DNA from: Microbacterium sp. | Lineage (GTDB): Bacteria; Actinomycetota; Actinomycetes; Actinomycetales; Microbacteriaceae | Length of the DNA: 64,000 nt | Direction: 5' to 3' | NCBI GenBank assembly: GCA_017306415.1 | Contig: JAFKIL010000007.1 | Coordinates: 113,045-177,044, forward strand | Shown: in pieces, positions 53,291 to 62,387 of the stretch | Numbering within the stretch: the first letter of the stretch is position 1 | Layout: every line of letters begins with the position of its first letter | Position numbers and translations under genes: made by a program | The notes under the pieces: generated by a model | The model's input: only the letters and a program-made list of their open reading frames with translations | Told to the model about the DNA's origin: nothing | Databases searched by the model: none

Positions 53291-54586
53291 ATGGACACAC
53301 CGCAGCTCGCGCTGTTCGCCCTGCTCGTCGGGGTGGTGCTGGGTGGTTCCGTGGCGGCGGTCGTCGTGGCGGCGTACCGCGCGCGCGATCGCGCGCTCGT
53401 GGACGCGTCCAACGATGTGCCGGACGGCGTCCGCGACGTCCTCGCCGGGATGGATGACGCCGCAGTCGTCGTGGACACGTCGTCGACGGTGGTCGCCGCA
53501 TCCCGCGCCGCGATCGTCTTCGGCATGAAGGAGGGCACCGCCCTTCCGGCCGACGAACTGAAGGAGCTCGCCCGTACGGCGCGCAACGGCACGCCGTCGA
53601 GCGCCGCGACGCTGCGGCTGCGCCGAGGGAGCCCGCCGGCTGAGCCGCGGCTCGTCTCAGTCCGTTCCACCGCGATCACGCCGCGGCTGGTGCTCGTCAT
53701 CATCCGCGACATCACCGAGCAGGAGCGCGTCGAGGAGATGCGCCGCGACTTCGTGGCGAACACGAGCCACGAGCTGAAGACGCCCGTCGGCGCGGTCAGC
53801 CTCCTCGCCGAGGCCATCGAGTCGGCTGCGGACGACCCGGATCAGGTGCGGGTCTTCGCCGCGCGGCTCCAGGCTGAGGCATCCCGGCTCGCGTCGCTGA
53901 CCTCGCGCATCATGAACCTCTCCCGCCTTCAGGCCGCCGACGAGCTGACCGCGATGCGGGACGTCGCCGTCGACGAGATCGTGGCCTCGGCGGTGGACGC
54001 GCACGCGATCCAGGCGGGATCCGCCGGCGTCTCCATCGTGCGAGGGGGCGAACGCGGGCTCTATGTGCACGGGGACGCGCAGGTGCTCAGCGAGGCCCTC
54101 GGAAACCTCATCGCCAACGCGGTCGCCTACTCGTCGAAGGGATCGAGCGTCGGGGTGGGTGTGAAATCGCTCGACGACGTCGTCGAGGTCTCGGTCACCG
54201 ATCGCGGCATCGGCATCAGCGAGCAGGATCAGCAGCGCATCTTCGAACGCTTCTATCGAGCCGATCAGGCCAGGTCGCGCCGCACGGGCGGCACCGGGCT
54301 CGGCCTCTCGATCGTCAAGCACGCCGTGCAGCGGCACGGCGGAGAGGTGCGGCTGTGGTCGCGACCCGGGCACGGGTCGACCTTCACGATCCGCCTTCCG
54401 CAGGTCGAGAGCCCCCAGCCTTCGGTCGGGCGGAAGAAGCCCAAGAAGCGCGCGACGGCGTCGCCTCGCGCGAAAGTCGCAACCGGAAAGGCCGCCAAGA
54501 CGGCACGCGGCACGAAGGCCCCCGAGCTCTCGGATGCGACCGCCGCGACCGAGACGTCCGCCCCCATGAACGGAGACACCGCATGA
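53291..54586 (+). CDS. senX3: Phosphate-sensing histidine kinase SenX3/PhoR
   Basis: 431 aa. An N-terminal membrane helix (about 5-30), a PAS-like region, the H-box FVANTSHELKTPVGAV (phospho-His at about residue 162), N-box ALGNLIANAVAYSS, and G boxes DRGIGIS and GGTGLGLSIVKHAV are all present. A Lys/Ala-rich tail of about 50 residues follows the kinase domain, unusual compared with most SenX3 proteins. It phosphorylates the RegX3-type regulator, whose gene overlaps it by 4 bp. Confidence 0.93.
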   Translation: MDTPQLALFALLVGVVLGGSVAAVVVAAYRARDRALVDASNDVPDGVRDVLAGMDDAAVVVDTSSTVVAASRAAIVFGMKEGTALPADELKELARTARNGTPSSAATLRLRRGSPPAEPRLVSVRSTAITPRLVLVIIRDITEQERVEEMRRDFVANTSHELKTPVGAVSLLAEAIESAADDPDQVRVFAARLQAEASRLASLTSRIMNLSRLQAADELTAMRDVAVDEIVASAVDAHAIQAGSAGVSIVRGGERGLYVHGDAQVLSEALGNLIANAVAYSSKGSSVGVGVKSLDDVVEVSVTDRGIGISEQDQQRIFERFYRADQARSRRTGGTGLGLSIVKHAVQRHGGEVRLWSRPGHGSTFTIRLPQVESPQPSVGRKKPKKRATASPRAKVATGKAAKTARGTKAPELSDATAATETSAPMNGDTA

Positions 54587-55266
54587 CCCGCGTCCTGATC
54601 GTCGAGGACGAGCCCGACCTCGCGGACCCGCTCGCCTACCTTCTGCGTCGGGAGGGGTTCGACGTCGACGTGGCCGAGGACGGTCCCGCCGCCCTCGCCT
54701 CGTTCCAGGAGCACGGAGCCGACATCATCCTGCTCGACCTCATGCTCCCCGGGATGCCGGGGACCGAGGTGTGCCGCCAGATCCGGACCAGCTCGAGCGT
54801 GCCCATCATCATGGTCACGGCCAAGGACTCGGAGGTCGACATCGTCGTGGGACTGGAGCTCGGCGCGGACGACTACGTCACCAAGCCGTACTCGGCCCGG
54901 GAGCTGCTGGCCCGCATGCGCGCCGTCCTCCGTCGCACCGCCCATGCCGAGGCGGACCTGGACGACCGCATCCTCACCGGTGGCAGGGTCACGCTCGACA
55001 TCGACCGGCACACCGTGTCCGTCGACGGCCGCGAGATCAACATGCCGCTGAAGGAATTCGAGCTGCTCGAGGTGCTGATGAGGAACGCCGGTCGCGTCCT
55101 GACCCGCGGTCAGCTCATCGACCGGGTGTGGGGGACGGACTACTTCGGCGACACGAAGACGCTCGACGTGCACATCAAGCGCATCCGTTCGCGGATCGAG
55201 GAGAACCCGGGCGAACCCGTGCTCCTGGTCACCGTGCGCGGCCTGGGCTACCGCTTCGAGGGCTGA
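54583..55266 (+). CDS. regX3: Response regulator RegX3/PhoP
   Basis: 227-aa OmpR-type regulator. The receiver has VLIVEDEPDLADPL, the phospho-Asp in IILLDLMLPGMPG, and the conserved Lys in GADDYVTKPY. The winged-helix domain ends with TKTLDVHIKRIRSRIEENPG and VRGLGYRFEG. Paired with the SenX3 kinase and close to phoU, it is the phosphate regulator expected to bind the PHO boxes found before pstS and ppk. Confidence 0.95.
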   Translation: MTRVLIVEDEPDLADPLAYLLRREGFDVDVAEDGPAALASFQEHGADIILLDLMLPGMPGTEVCRQIRTSSSVPIIMVTAKDSEVDIVVGLELGADDYVTKPYSARELLARMRAVLRRTAHAEADLDDRILTGGRVTLDIDRHTVSVDGREINMPLKEFELLEVLMRNAGRVLTRGQLIDRVWGTDYFGDTKTLDVHIKRIRSRIEENPGEPVLLVTVRGLGYRFEG

Positions 55267-55297
55267 CGAGCCCCGGCCCCGGCCGACGACGTCAGCC
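55261..55297. terminator. Possible bidirectional terminator after regX3
   Basis: GGCTGACG and CGTCAGCC pair across 21 nt, spanning the two convergent stop codons of regX3 and the lipoprotein gene. Moderate support. Confidence 0.4.
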
Positions 55298-55816
55298 TGC
55301 GGGCGTCTCCGTGGGCTCGGGCGTGACACTGGGCAGCGGCGTCGGTACGAGGCCCTTGTACAGCGCGTCGTTCGCGCCCAGGACGGGGACGTCGGCCAGG
55401 GCGCCGTCGGCGTCGCCCGACTGGAAGTAGATCGGGACGGTGCTCCCGGGCTTCGCGTCGATGCCCTCGAGACGCAGCGGGTCGACGTTCTGGCCGAGGC
55501 TCGACACCGTGTGCGCCTGCACGTGGAGCGTCTCGGTGACCGCCGACGAGCCGTCGCCCACCTGGATCGTGAGCGTGTGGGAGCTGTCGGTCATGTTGAT
55601 GACGGCGGCGATCAGGTTGCCCGTCGTCCCCTCGGCGTCCGCGACCACGAGCGCGTTGCGGATCTCGAGAGGCGCACCGGCAACGTTCTTCACGTTGATG
55701 CCGTCAGCGGGGGAGTAGGGGATCTCCGTGCTCTGCGGGGTGATGAACGCGCAGCCACTGGTTCCGAGAACGATGGCGGCGCCCACGGCGATGGACGCGA
55801 ACAGGCGCGATTTCAC
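55292..55816 (-). CDS. Putative lipoprotein, unknown function
   Basis: 174 aa. Signal peptide with lipobox LGTSGC (about residues 17-22). The mature part has beta-strand stretches (PLEIRNALVVADAEGTTGNL, SHTLTIQVGDGS) and a Pro/Thr-rich end, like DUF4232-style or small copper-chaperone-like lipoproteins in layout only. The GTG start follows GGAGGATCC at good spacing. It sits between regX3 (convergent) and carD (divergent). Function is unknown. Confidence 0.72.
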   Translation of the reverse strand: MKSRLFASIAVGAAIVLGTSGCAFITPQSTEIPYSPADGINVKNVAGAPLEIRNALVVADAEGTTGNLIAAVINMTDSSHTLTIQVGDGSSAVTETLHVQAHTVSSLGQNVDPLRLEGIDAKPGSTVPIYFQSGDADGALADVPVLGANDALYKGLVPTPLPSVTPEPTETPAG

Positions 55817-55950
55817 GGATCCTCCACAGGGCCACGGATGCTGTCCCCTGCATTCTATGGTGTCGCCGGGGGCCCCGCCGACCCGTGCACGGCGAACCTT
55901 AGCGCATGGTCGCTGTGGTATCCTAGAGGTTGCCGAAAGGACATAACTGC

Positions 55951-56433
55951 ATGCTTTTTGAGGTTGGCGAGACGGTCGTTTACCCGCACCACGGTGCCGC
56001 AACGATCGCCGAAGTGAAGACCCGCATCATCAAGGGCGAAGAGAAGGTCTATCTCAAACTCCGTGTGACCCAAGGCGACCTGACGATCGAGGTTCCGGCG
56101 GACAACGTCGACCTCGTCGGCGTTCGCGACGTCATCGGCAAAGAGGGACTCGAGCGCGTCTTCGAGGTGCTCCGGGCGCCGTTCACCGAGGAGCCCACGA
56201 ACTGGTCGCGCCGGTACAAGGCCAACCTGGAGAAGCTCGCGTCGGGCGATGTGATCAAGGTCAGCGAGGTCGTGCGCGATCTGTGGCGCCGTGACCAGGA
56301 CCGCGGCCTGTCGGCGGGGGAGAAGCGCATGCTGGCGAAGGCTCGTCAGATCCTCATCTCCGAGCTCGCGCTGGCCGAGAAGACCGACGAGGAGCAGGCC
56401 GGCGTCGTGCTCGACGAGGTCCTGGCGTCCTGA
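55951..56433 (+). CDS. carD: CarD-family RNA polymerase-binding transcription regulator
   Basis: 160 aa, full length. The N-terminal Tudor-like domain starts [20 protein letters not shown] and binds RNA polymerase beta; the C-terminal helical domain includes the conserved Trp in [17 protein letters not shown] that wedges into promoter DNA. CarD stabilises open complexes and is essential in mycobacteria, affecting rRNA promoters. A TATCCT -10 (55919-55924) and AAAGGA ribosome site precede it. It is followed 24 bp later by ispDF, the usual actinobacterial order. Confidence 0.96.
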   Translation: MLFEVGETVVYPHHGAATIAEVKTRIIKGEEKVYLKLRVTQGDLTIEVPADNVDLVGVRDVIGKEGLERVFEVLRAPFTEEPTNWSRRYKANLEKLASGDVIKVSEVVRDLWRRDQDRGLSAGEKRMLAKARQILISELALAEKTDEEQAGVVLDEVLAS

Positions 56434-56457
56434 TCCGGCGGCAGTAGTCTCGGGAGG

Positions 56458-57660
56458 GTGAGCATCGCCCCCGTCCCGAGGATCGCGATCATCGTCGTCG
56501 CCGCGGGCAGTGGCACGCGGCTGTCCGCCGGTGCACCGAAGGCGTTCGTCGGCATCGACCGGCACACGATGCTCCGTCATGCGTTGGCGGGCGTGTTCGC
56601 CGCGACGCGCGCGCAGGTCATCGTCGTCGCCCCGGCGGGACGCGAGGGGGATGCGCTCACCGAGGTACGCGAAGCGGCCGGTGATCGGATCGACGAGGCG
56701 TCGGTGGTCGTCGGCGGCTCGACCCGCCAGGAGTCCGTGGCCGCCGGCCTCCGCGCCGTGTGGCCCGACGTCGAGATCGTGCTGGTGCATGACGCGGCGC
56801 GGGCGCTCACACCCGCCGCCCTGTTCGACCGCGTGCTCGGCGCGCTGGATGCGGGAGCATCCGGCGTCGTCCCCGTGCTGCCCGTGGTCGACACGATCAA
56901 GCGTGTCGACGGCGAAATGGTCGTGGAGGGCGTCGATCGCGCGGAGCTGGCCGCCGCGCAGACGCCGCAGGGGTTCCGGCGCGATGTGCTGGAGACGGCA
57001 TATCGCGTCGCGGACCAGGACTTCACCGATGACGCGGCGCTCGTGGCAGCGGCCGGCCATCCGGTCGTGACGGTCGCCGGCGATCCCGCCGCCTTCAAGA
57101 TCACCACGCCCGACGACCTCGAGCGCGCTCGGGCACTCCTGGGCGATGACGCCGTCGTCCCGCCCGCGCGCAGCAGGTCACAGAGCGCCTCTGCGCGCGT
57201 CGGCGTGGGAACCGACGTGCACGCGTTCGGCGGGGAGGGGGAGCTCTGGCTCGCCGGGCTCTCGTGGCCGGGCGAGCCCGCCCTCGCGGGGCATTCGGAC
57301 GGCGACGCCGTCGCGCACGCCATCGTCGACGCCCTGCTCGCCGCCGCCGGCCTCGGTGACATCGGCACCCACTTCGGAACCGACCGTCCGGAATACGTCG
57401 GTGCGCACGCCGCCGCCTTCCTCGAGCGCACCCGCGCCCTGCTGAACGCGGCCGGTTTCGACGTGGGCAACGTCTCGGTCCAGATCCAGTCCGCCCGCCC
57501 GAAACTCGCACCGCGCCGGGCCGAGGCCGAGGCCGCGCTCTCCGCAGCTCTGGGCGGAGCCCCTGTGGCGGTCTCCGCGACGACGACGGACGGCCTCGGC
57601 TTCGCCGGGCGGGGCGAGGGCGTGGCCGCGACGGCGGTCGCGCTGATCTACCCGATCTGA
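56458..57660 (+). CDS. ispDF: Bifunctional IspD-IspF, MEP isoprenoid pathway
   Basis: 400 aa. The N-terminal IspD half (about 1-230) has [20 protein letters not shown] and [13 protein letters not shown]; it joins CTP and methylerythritol phosphate. The C-terminal IspF half (about 240-400) has [10 protein letters not shown] and [14 protein letters not shown] with the zinc-binding Asp/His residues and [20 protein letters not shown]; it forms the cyclodiphosphate. Both catalytic sets are complete. The start is GTG after GGGAGG. IspE is not encoded here. Confidence 0.95.
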   Translation: MSIAPVPRIAIIVVAAGSGTRLSAGAPKAFVGIDRHTMLRHALAGVFAATRAQVIVVAPAGREGDALTEVREAAGDRIDEASVVVGGSTRQESVAAGLRAVWPDVEIVLVHDAARALTPAALFDRVLGALDAGASGVVPVLPVVDTIKRVDGEMVVEGVDRAELAAAQTPQGFRRDVLETAYRVADQDFTDDAALVAAAGHPVVTVAGDPAAFKITTPDDLERARALLGDDAVVPPARSRSQSASARVGVGTDVHAFGGEGELWLAGLSWPGEPALAGHSDGDAVAHAIVDALLAAAGLGDIGTHFGTDRPEYVGAHAAAFLERTRALLNAAGFDVGNVSVQIQSARPKLAPRRAEAEAALSAALGGAPVAVSATTTDGLGFAGRGEGVAATAVALIYPI

Positions 57661-57670
57661 GGCCGACCTG

Positions 57671-58132
57671 TCACAGCGTCTTCGTCATGAAGAGCGAGAA
57701 CGGGTCGTCGGCATAGTCCTCGAACGGCCCGCACGCGACGAAGCCTTCGCTCGCGTAGAGCCGTTGCGCGGGGAGGAAGTCCGCGGGCGTCCCGGTCTCG
57801 AGCCACAGACTCGTCATGCCTCGCGCGCGCGCCTCCGCGATGATGTGCCGCAGGAGCGCGCGCCCCACGCCGGCGCCGAGGAAGCGATCGTCCACCCGCA
57901 TCGACTTGATCTCGCCACGGGCGGGGTCGAGGCGCTTCAGCGCACCGATCCCCGCAAGGTCGCCATCGGCCCACGCCGACCAGAACGTGATCGACGGATG
58001 CCGCAGCCCGTCGTGGTCGAGCGCGTGGACGCTCTCCGGGGGTGAGGTCTCGCGCATGCCGCTCAGGTGCGCGGTGATGAGCGCGCGCGTGGCCTCGCCG
58101 GTCAGGTCGTCCGGCCTGATCTCCAGCTCCAC
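57671..58132 (-). CDS. GNAT-family N-acetyltransferase
   Basis: 153 aa. The acetyl-CoA-binding motif RVDDRFLGAGVGRALLRHII (Q/RxxGxG/A type) lies at about 90-110, followed by SLWLETGTPADFLPAQRLYA and YASEGFVACGPF. The acceptor is unknown. The GTG at 58132 has GGAGGAG 6 nt upstream and is preferred over in-frame ATGs further out. It lies between the convergent ispDF and the EamA transporter gene on the same strand. Confidence 0.85.
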   Translation of the reverse strand: MELEIRPDDLTGEATRALITAHLSGMRETSPPESVHALDHDGLRHPSITFWSAWADGDLAGIGALKRLDPARGEIKSMRVDDRFLGAGVGRALLRHIIAEARARGMTSLWLETGTPADFLPAQRLYASEGFVACGPFEDYADDPFSLFMTKTL

Positions 58133-58199
58133 GCGCTTCTCCTCCCAGGGCATGGCCGCCCTCATCGAGGGTACCGGGGGAGGGCGCGGGATCCCGGCA

Positions 58200-59123
58200 T
58201 CATCCCTCGGCGACGAACGGAGCCGGGTCGCGCGCCGGGCGCGCGCTCCAGGCGAGCAGGGCGAGGCCCACGGCGAGCACGAGGAGCCCTGCCACTGCGA
58301 GGCCGCTCAGGCGCTCGCCCAGCACCGCGATTCCGAGGATCGACGCCGTCAGCGGCTCGGTGAGTGCGAGCGTGGCCGCCGTCGCCGCCGGGAGAGCCCG
58401 GAGCCCCCACGTGAACAGCGTGTACGCCAGCGTCGTCGCCGCGAGTCCCAGCCACAGCGCCATCGCCGCGCCCATCGGGGTCGCGAGCCACGCGGTGTCG
58501 GTCGTCGCGAGCAGCGGGGCGGCGATGACGGCGGCGCCCCCGCCCATCCACCCCGCCACGGTGAACGGATGCCAGCCCGCGTCGAGCAGGCGACGCTGGC
58601 AGACCGCGAACACGGCGAAGGATGCGCCGGCGCCCAGCGAGCCCAGCAGGCCGACGGGGTCCGCCCCGGAACCTGCCGCCCCGTCGCCGCCGAAGGCGAG
58701 CAGCACCACGCCGATCGTCGCGAGAGCCGTGGCGCCGACCCACGCCGCACGCGGGCCGCGCCGGCGGACGGCCCACTCGAGGAGACCCGCGAGGACGGGC
58801 GCAGAGCCGAGGGCCACGACCGTCCCCACCGCCACCCCGTTCCGGTCCGTCCCGAGGAAGAACAGCGGCTGGTAGGCGACGAACGCGACCGCCGTCAGCG
58901 CGGCGAACACGTAGTCCCGTCCTGCACGGCGCGGTGGCATCCCCTCGCGCCGACGCCGCATCGCCGCCGCGATCGCTGCGATCAGTGCGAGCCCGGTGCC
59001 GCCGACCACGAGACGTGCCATGCCCACGGAGAGCGGTGTGGTCGCCTCCGGTCCCAGCGCCTGCGCCGTCCCGGTCGTGCCGAAGAGGACGGCGGCGGCG
59101 ACGACGGCCAGGACGGAGAGCAT
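58200..59123 (-). CDS. EamA-family (DMT superfamily) transporter
   Basis: 307 aa with ten hydrophobic helices in two EamA repeats; the first starts LFGTTGTAQALGPEA and the second includes LYTLFTWGLRALPAATAATL-type sequence (AYTLFTWGLRALPAATAATL) and the closing LTEPLTASILGIAVLGERLS. DMT carriers of this kind export amino acids or other metabolites. The substrate is unknown. It is divergent from cysS. Confidence 0.88.
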   Translation of the reverse strand: MLSVLAVVAAAVLFGTTGTAQALGPEATTPLSVGMARLVVGGTGLALIAAIAAAMRRRREGMPPRRAGRDYVFAALTAVAFVAYQPLFFLGTDRNGVAVGTVVALGSAPVLAGLLEWAVRRRGPRAAWVGATALATIGVVLLAFGGDGAAGSGADPVGLLGSLGAGASFAVFAVCQRRLLDAGWHPFTVAGWMGGGAAVIAAPLLATTDTAWLATPMGAAMALWLGLAATTLAYTLFTWGLRALPAATAATLALTEPLTASILGIAVLGERLSGLAVAGLLVLAVGLALLAWSARPARDPAPFVAEG

Positions 59124-59187
59124 GCCTCAGTTGTAGCGGACGCCGCGTCCCCGGTGGGGGCGCGGGCCCCGCCGGTAGGCTGGGCGG

Positions 59188-60663
59188 GTGACACTCCGGC
59201 TCTACGACACCAAGGCGCAGGCGCTGCGTGACTTCGTGCCCCTCGACCCGGAGAACGTGACGATGTACGTCTGCGGCCCGACGGTGCAGTCGGGTCCCCA
59301 CATCGGTCACCTCCGCGGGGCGCTGAGCTTCGACATCCTGCGCCGCTGGCTCGCCCACCGCTTCGGACGCGTGACGTTCGTGCGCAACGTCACCGATATC
59401 GACGACAAGGTGCTCGCGAACGCCGCAGCACGGTCGTTCGACGACGAGGACGACCCGACCGCGGGAGAGCCGTGGTGGGCGCTGGCCTACCGCATGGAGC
59501 AGGAGTTCACGCGCGCCTATGCGGCAATCGGCATCGCCGCGCCGACGTACGAGCCCCGGGCCACGGCATCCATCCCGCAGATGCAGGAGCTGATCGCCCG
59601 TCTCATCGACGCCGGACACGCGTACGCGGCCACCGACGGCTCGGCGGATGTGTATTTCGACATACGGTCCTGGCCGTCGTACGGCGAACTCACCCGGCAG
59701 AGCATCGACGCGATGGAGCCCGCGGAGGACGCCGACCCGCGGGGCAAGCGCGACCCGCGTGACTTCGCCCTGTGGAAGGGCGCGAAGGCGGACGAGCCTG
59801 AGAGCGCCACGTGGGACTCCCCGTGGGGCCCCGGTCGGCCGGGATGGCACATCGAGTGCTCCGCGATGTCCCGTCGCTATCTCGGCGCCGAGTTCGACAT
59901 CCACGGCGGCGGTCTCGACCTGCGCTTCCCGCACCACGAGAACGAGCTGGCGCAGTCGACTGCGGCCGGCGATCCCTTCGCACGGTACTGGGTCCACAAC
60001 GGACTCGTCACCGTCGGCGGTCAGAAGATGTCGAAGTCGCTGTTCAACTTCATCCTCGCCAACGCGGTCCTCGACGAGGTGGATCCGCTCGTCGTGCGCT
60101 ACGCGCTCGCGGCGGCGCACTACCGATCGAGCCTCGACATCGGTCAGGCGACCTTCGAGGAGGCCGAGGCCGCGGTCGCCCGCATCCGCACCTTCCTCGA
60201 CCGGGTGGGCCGCACCCCGAGCCCGTTCGCGTGGGTGGCGGAGCCCCCCGAGGGCGCCGCCGACGACGGCGAGCCGTTCGAGCCGATCCCCGCGTCGTTC
60301 GCGGACGCGCTCGACGACGACCTGGGCGTGCCGCAGGCGCTCGCGGTGATCCACGAGACCGTGCGCGCGGGCAACGCCGCGCTGGATGCCGGCGACGACG
60401 GGGCCGCGCACCTGGCGGCACTGCAGGTGCGGGCGATGACCGGGATCCTCGGCATCGACCCGCTGGACCCGCAGTGGCGGTCCGGCGCCGGGCCTGAGGC
60501 GTCCGCGCTCGACGCGCTCATGCAGACGATGATCGCGCAGCGCGCAGAGGCGCGCGCAGCGAAGGACTGGGCGACGGCCGACCGCATCCGCGACGCGATC
60601 GCGGCGGCCGGCATCACGCTCGAAGACACGACGGACGCAACTCATTGGAGCATCGATGGCTAA
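59188..60663 (+). CDS. cysS: Cysteinyl-tRNA synthetase
   Basis: 491 aa, class I synthetase. [20 protein letters not shown] contains the zinc Cys and the HIGH-type motif; KMSKS is in [11 protein letters not shown]; zinc ligands also lie in WHIECSAMS and [13 protein letters not shown]-type anticodon region at the end. Length is normal. The start is GTG. It overlaps the rlmB start by 8 bp, a common actinobacterial pairing. Confidence 0.96.
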   Translation: MTLRLYDTKAQALRDFVPLDPENVTMYVCGPTVQSGPHIGHLRGALSFDILRRWLAHRFGRVTFVRNVTDIDDKVLANAAARSFDDEDDPTAGEPWWALAYRMEQEFTRAYAAIGIAAPTYEPRATASIPQMQELIARLIDAGHAYAATDGSADVYFDIRSWPSYGELTRQSIDAMEPAEDADPRGKRDPRDFALWKGAKADEPESATWDSPWGPGRPGWHIECSAMSRRYLGAEFDIHGGGLDLRFPHHENELAQSTAAGDPFARYWVHNGLVTVGGQKMSKSLFNFILANAVLDEVDPLVVRYALAAAHYRSSLDIGQATFEEAEAAVARIRTFLDRVGRTPSPFAWVAEPPEGAADDGEPFEPIPASFADALDDDLGVPQALAVIHETVRAGNAALDAGDDGAAHLAALQVRAMTGILGIDPLDPQWRSGAGPEASALDALMQTMIAQRAEARAAKDWATADRIRDAIAAAGITLEDTTDATHWSIDG

Positions 60664-61654
60664 GCCAGGCAATCCCAGCGCAGGCCGGGGCAAGAAGGGC
60701 CCCACCAAGGGCACGGGCGGGAAGAACCGGCGCTCGCTCGAAGGCCGCGGTCCGACCCCCAAGGCCGAGGATCGGGCCTGGCACCCCGCAGGCAAGCGCA
60801 AGGCCGCCGCCGAGCGCTTCGCCGCCGCGGGAGGCAAGGCGAAGCCCGGGCAGCGTCCGCAGGGCCCGAACGCCGCCCGCGGAGGCCGCGCGAAGCAGAA
60901 CGACGACACCGAGACGGTCACGGGCCGCAACTCGGTGCTCGAGGCGCTGCGCGCACGGATCCCGGCGACCGCGCTGTACGTCGCGCAGCGGGTCGAGATG
61001 GACGACCGCGTCAAGGAGATGCTGTCGATCGCGACGCATCGGGAGATCCCCGTGCTCGAGGTCACTCGCCCCGAGCTCGATCGGATGGCCGGGTTCGACG
61101 GTGTCCACCAGGGCGTCGCGCTGAAGGTGCCGCCGTACGAGTACGCGCATCCCCAGGATCTCCTCGAGAAGGTCATCGACCGCGGCGAGGTGCCGCTGCT
61201 GGTGGCCCTGGACGGCGTCACCGATCCGCGCAACCTCGGTGCCATCATCCGCTCGACCGCGGCGTTCGGGGGCCACGGCCTGATCATCCCGCAGCGCAGG
61301 TCGGCGGGTGTGACGTCCGCGGCGTGGAAGACGAGCGCGGGTGCGGCGGCGCGGATCCCGGTCGCCATCGCGGCCAACCTCACCGCCACGCTCAAGGACT
61401 TCAAGAAGCAGGGCGTGTTCGTCCTCGGCTTGGCCGGAGACGGCGATGTCGCGCTCCCGGAGCTGCAGCTCGCGGACCGCCCTGTCGTGATCGTCGTCGG
61501 CTCGGAGGGCAAGGGGCTGTCGCGACTGGTCACCGAGACCTGCGATCAGATCGTGTCGATCCCGATCTCGACGAATGCTGAGTCCCTCAACGCCGGCATC
61601 GCCGCCTCCGTCGCGCTGTACCAGGTCGCGACGCTCCGCGCGCCGCGATCCTAG
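60656..61654 (+). CDS. rlmB: 23S rRNA (guanosine-2'-O-)-methyltransferase, RlmB-type
   Basis: 332 aa. A Lys/Arg/Gly-rich N-terminal extension (about 1-80) precedes the substrate-binding domain (TVTGRNSVLEALRARIPATA) and the SPOUT/TrmH knot with LDGVTDPRNLGAIIRSTAAF, VIVVGSEGKGLSRLV and ISTNAESLNAGIAASVALYQ. These are the three SpoU motifs. The basic extension is typical of actinobacterial members. It methylates a guanosine in 23S rRNA, or possibly another RNA. Confidence 0.93.
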   Translation: MAKPGNPSAGRGKKGPTKGTGGKNRRSLEGRGPTPKAEDRAWHPAGKRKAAAERFAAAGGKAKPGQRPQGPNAARGGRAKQNDDTETVTGRNSVLEALRARIPATALYVAQRVEMDDRVKEMLSIATHREIPVLEVTRPELDRMAGFDGVHQGVALKVPPYEYAHPQDLLEKVIDRGEVPLLVALDGVTDPRNLGAIIRSTAAFGGHGLIIPQRRSAGVTSAAWKTSAGAAARIPVAIAANLTATLKDFKKQGVFVLGLAGDGDVALPELQLADRPVVIVVGSEGKGLSRLVTETCDQIVSIPISTNAESLNAGIAASVALYQVATLRAPRS

Positions 61655-61734
61655 ATCTCCGGAATGCCGCGCGGCCGGCCGCGCGTTGCACCGGGGGAGC
61701 GCCGCGCCCGCGGCTCATCGAGAGAGGACAACAC

Positions 61735-62376
61735 ATGGCACGCATCGTGGTCATCGGAGGCACCGGCTACGCCGGCGGTCACATCGTCGCAGAGGCCGCC
61801 TCGCGCGGGCATGACGTCGTCGCGGTATCGCGTACGGCGCCGGAGGCCCCTGTCGACGGCGTGACCTACGTCCAGGGATCGGCGCTCGAGCTCGACCAGC
61901 TGTCCGATGTGCTCGACGGCGCCGATGCCGTCGTCTCGGCAGTGGCGCCGCGCGGCGACATGACCGACCACGGCCTCGACGTCGTGGCGGGTCTCGCCGG
62001 GCGTCTCGCGGGCACGGACACGCGGCTCGGCGTGGTCGGCGGAGCGATGGGCAGCCTCAGCGAGCCCGGCGGCCCCCGCCTCTACGACCTCGGCGTGCCG
62101 GAGGAGTATCTGCACGAGGCCACCGTGGGCGTGCAGTCGCTCGACCTCCTCGAGGACTCGGAGGCGGGCCTCGACTGGTTCTTCGTGCACCCCCCGCTCG
62201 TGTTCGGCTCGTGGGAGCCGGGCGAGCGCACCGGTCGATACCGCGACGGCGGCGACGTCGTCGTGAAGGCGGAGGACGGGACCTCGTTCATCTCCGGAGC
62301 GGACTTCGCCGTCGCGATCGTCGATGAGATCGAGAACGGCCGCCATCGCCGCGAGCGGTTCACCGTCGGCTACTGA
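61735..62376 (+). CDS. NAD(P)H-binding SDR-like protein
   Basis: 213 aa. IVVIGGTGYAGGHIVAEAAS is the glycine-rich dinucleotide site; DGADAVVSAVAPRGD and a C-terminal FTVGY end match the YwnB/BVR-B-like group of atypical short-chain dehydrogenases. Substrate unknown. AGAGAGGAC precedes the ATG. It stands alone between rlmB and the convergent DUF4032 gene. Confidence 0.85.
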   Translation: MARIVVIGGTGYAGGHIVAEAASRGHDVVAVSRTAPEAPVDGVTYVQGSALELDQLSDVLDGADAVVSAVAPRGDMTDHGLDVVAGLAGRLAGTDTRLGVVGGAMGSLSEPGGPRLYDLGVPEEYLHEATVGVQSLDLLEDSEAGLDWFFVHPPLVFGSWEPGERTGRYRDGGDVVVKAEDGTSFISGADFAVAIVDEIENGRHRRERFTVGY

Positions 62377-62387
62377 CGGCGTCGGGG

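Noticed and set aside
58162-61533. Very long open frame on the minus strand across the EamA, cysS and rlmB genes
   Set aside because: It is antisense to cysS and rlmB, which are certain, and only arises because GC-rich codons leave few stops on the other strand. Only its end coincides with real minus-strand coding.
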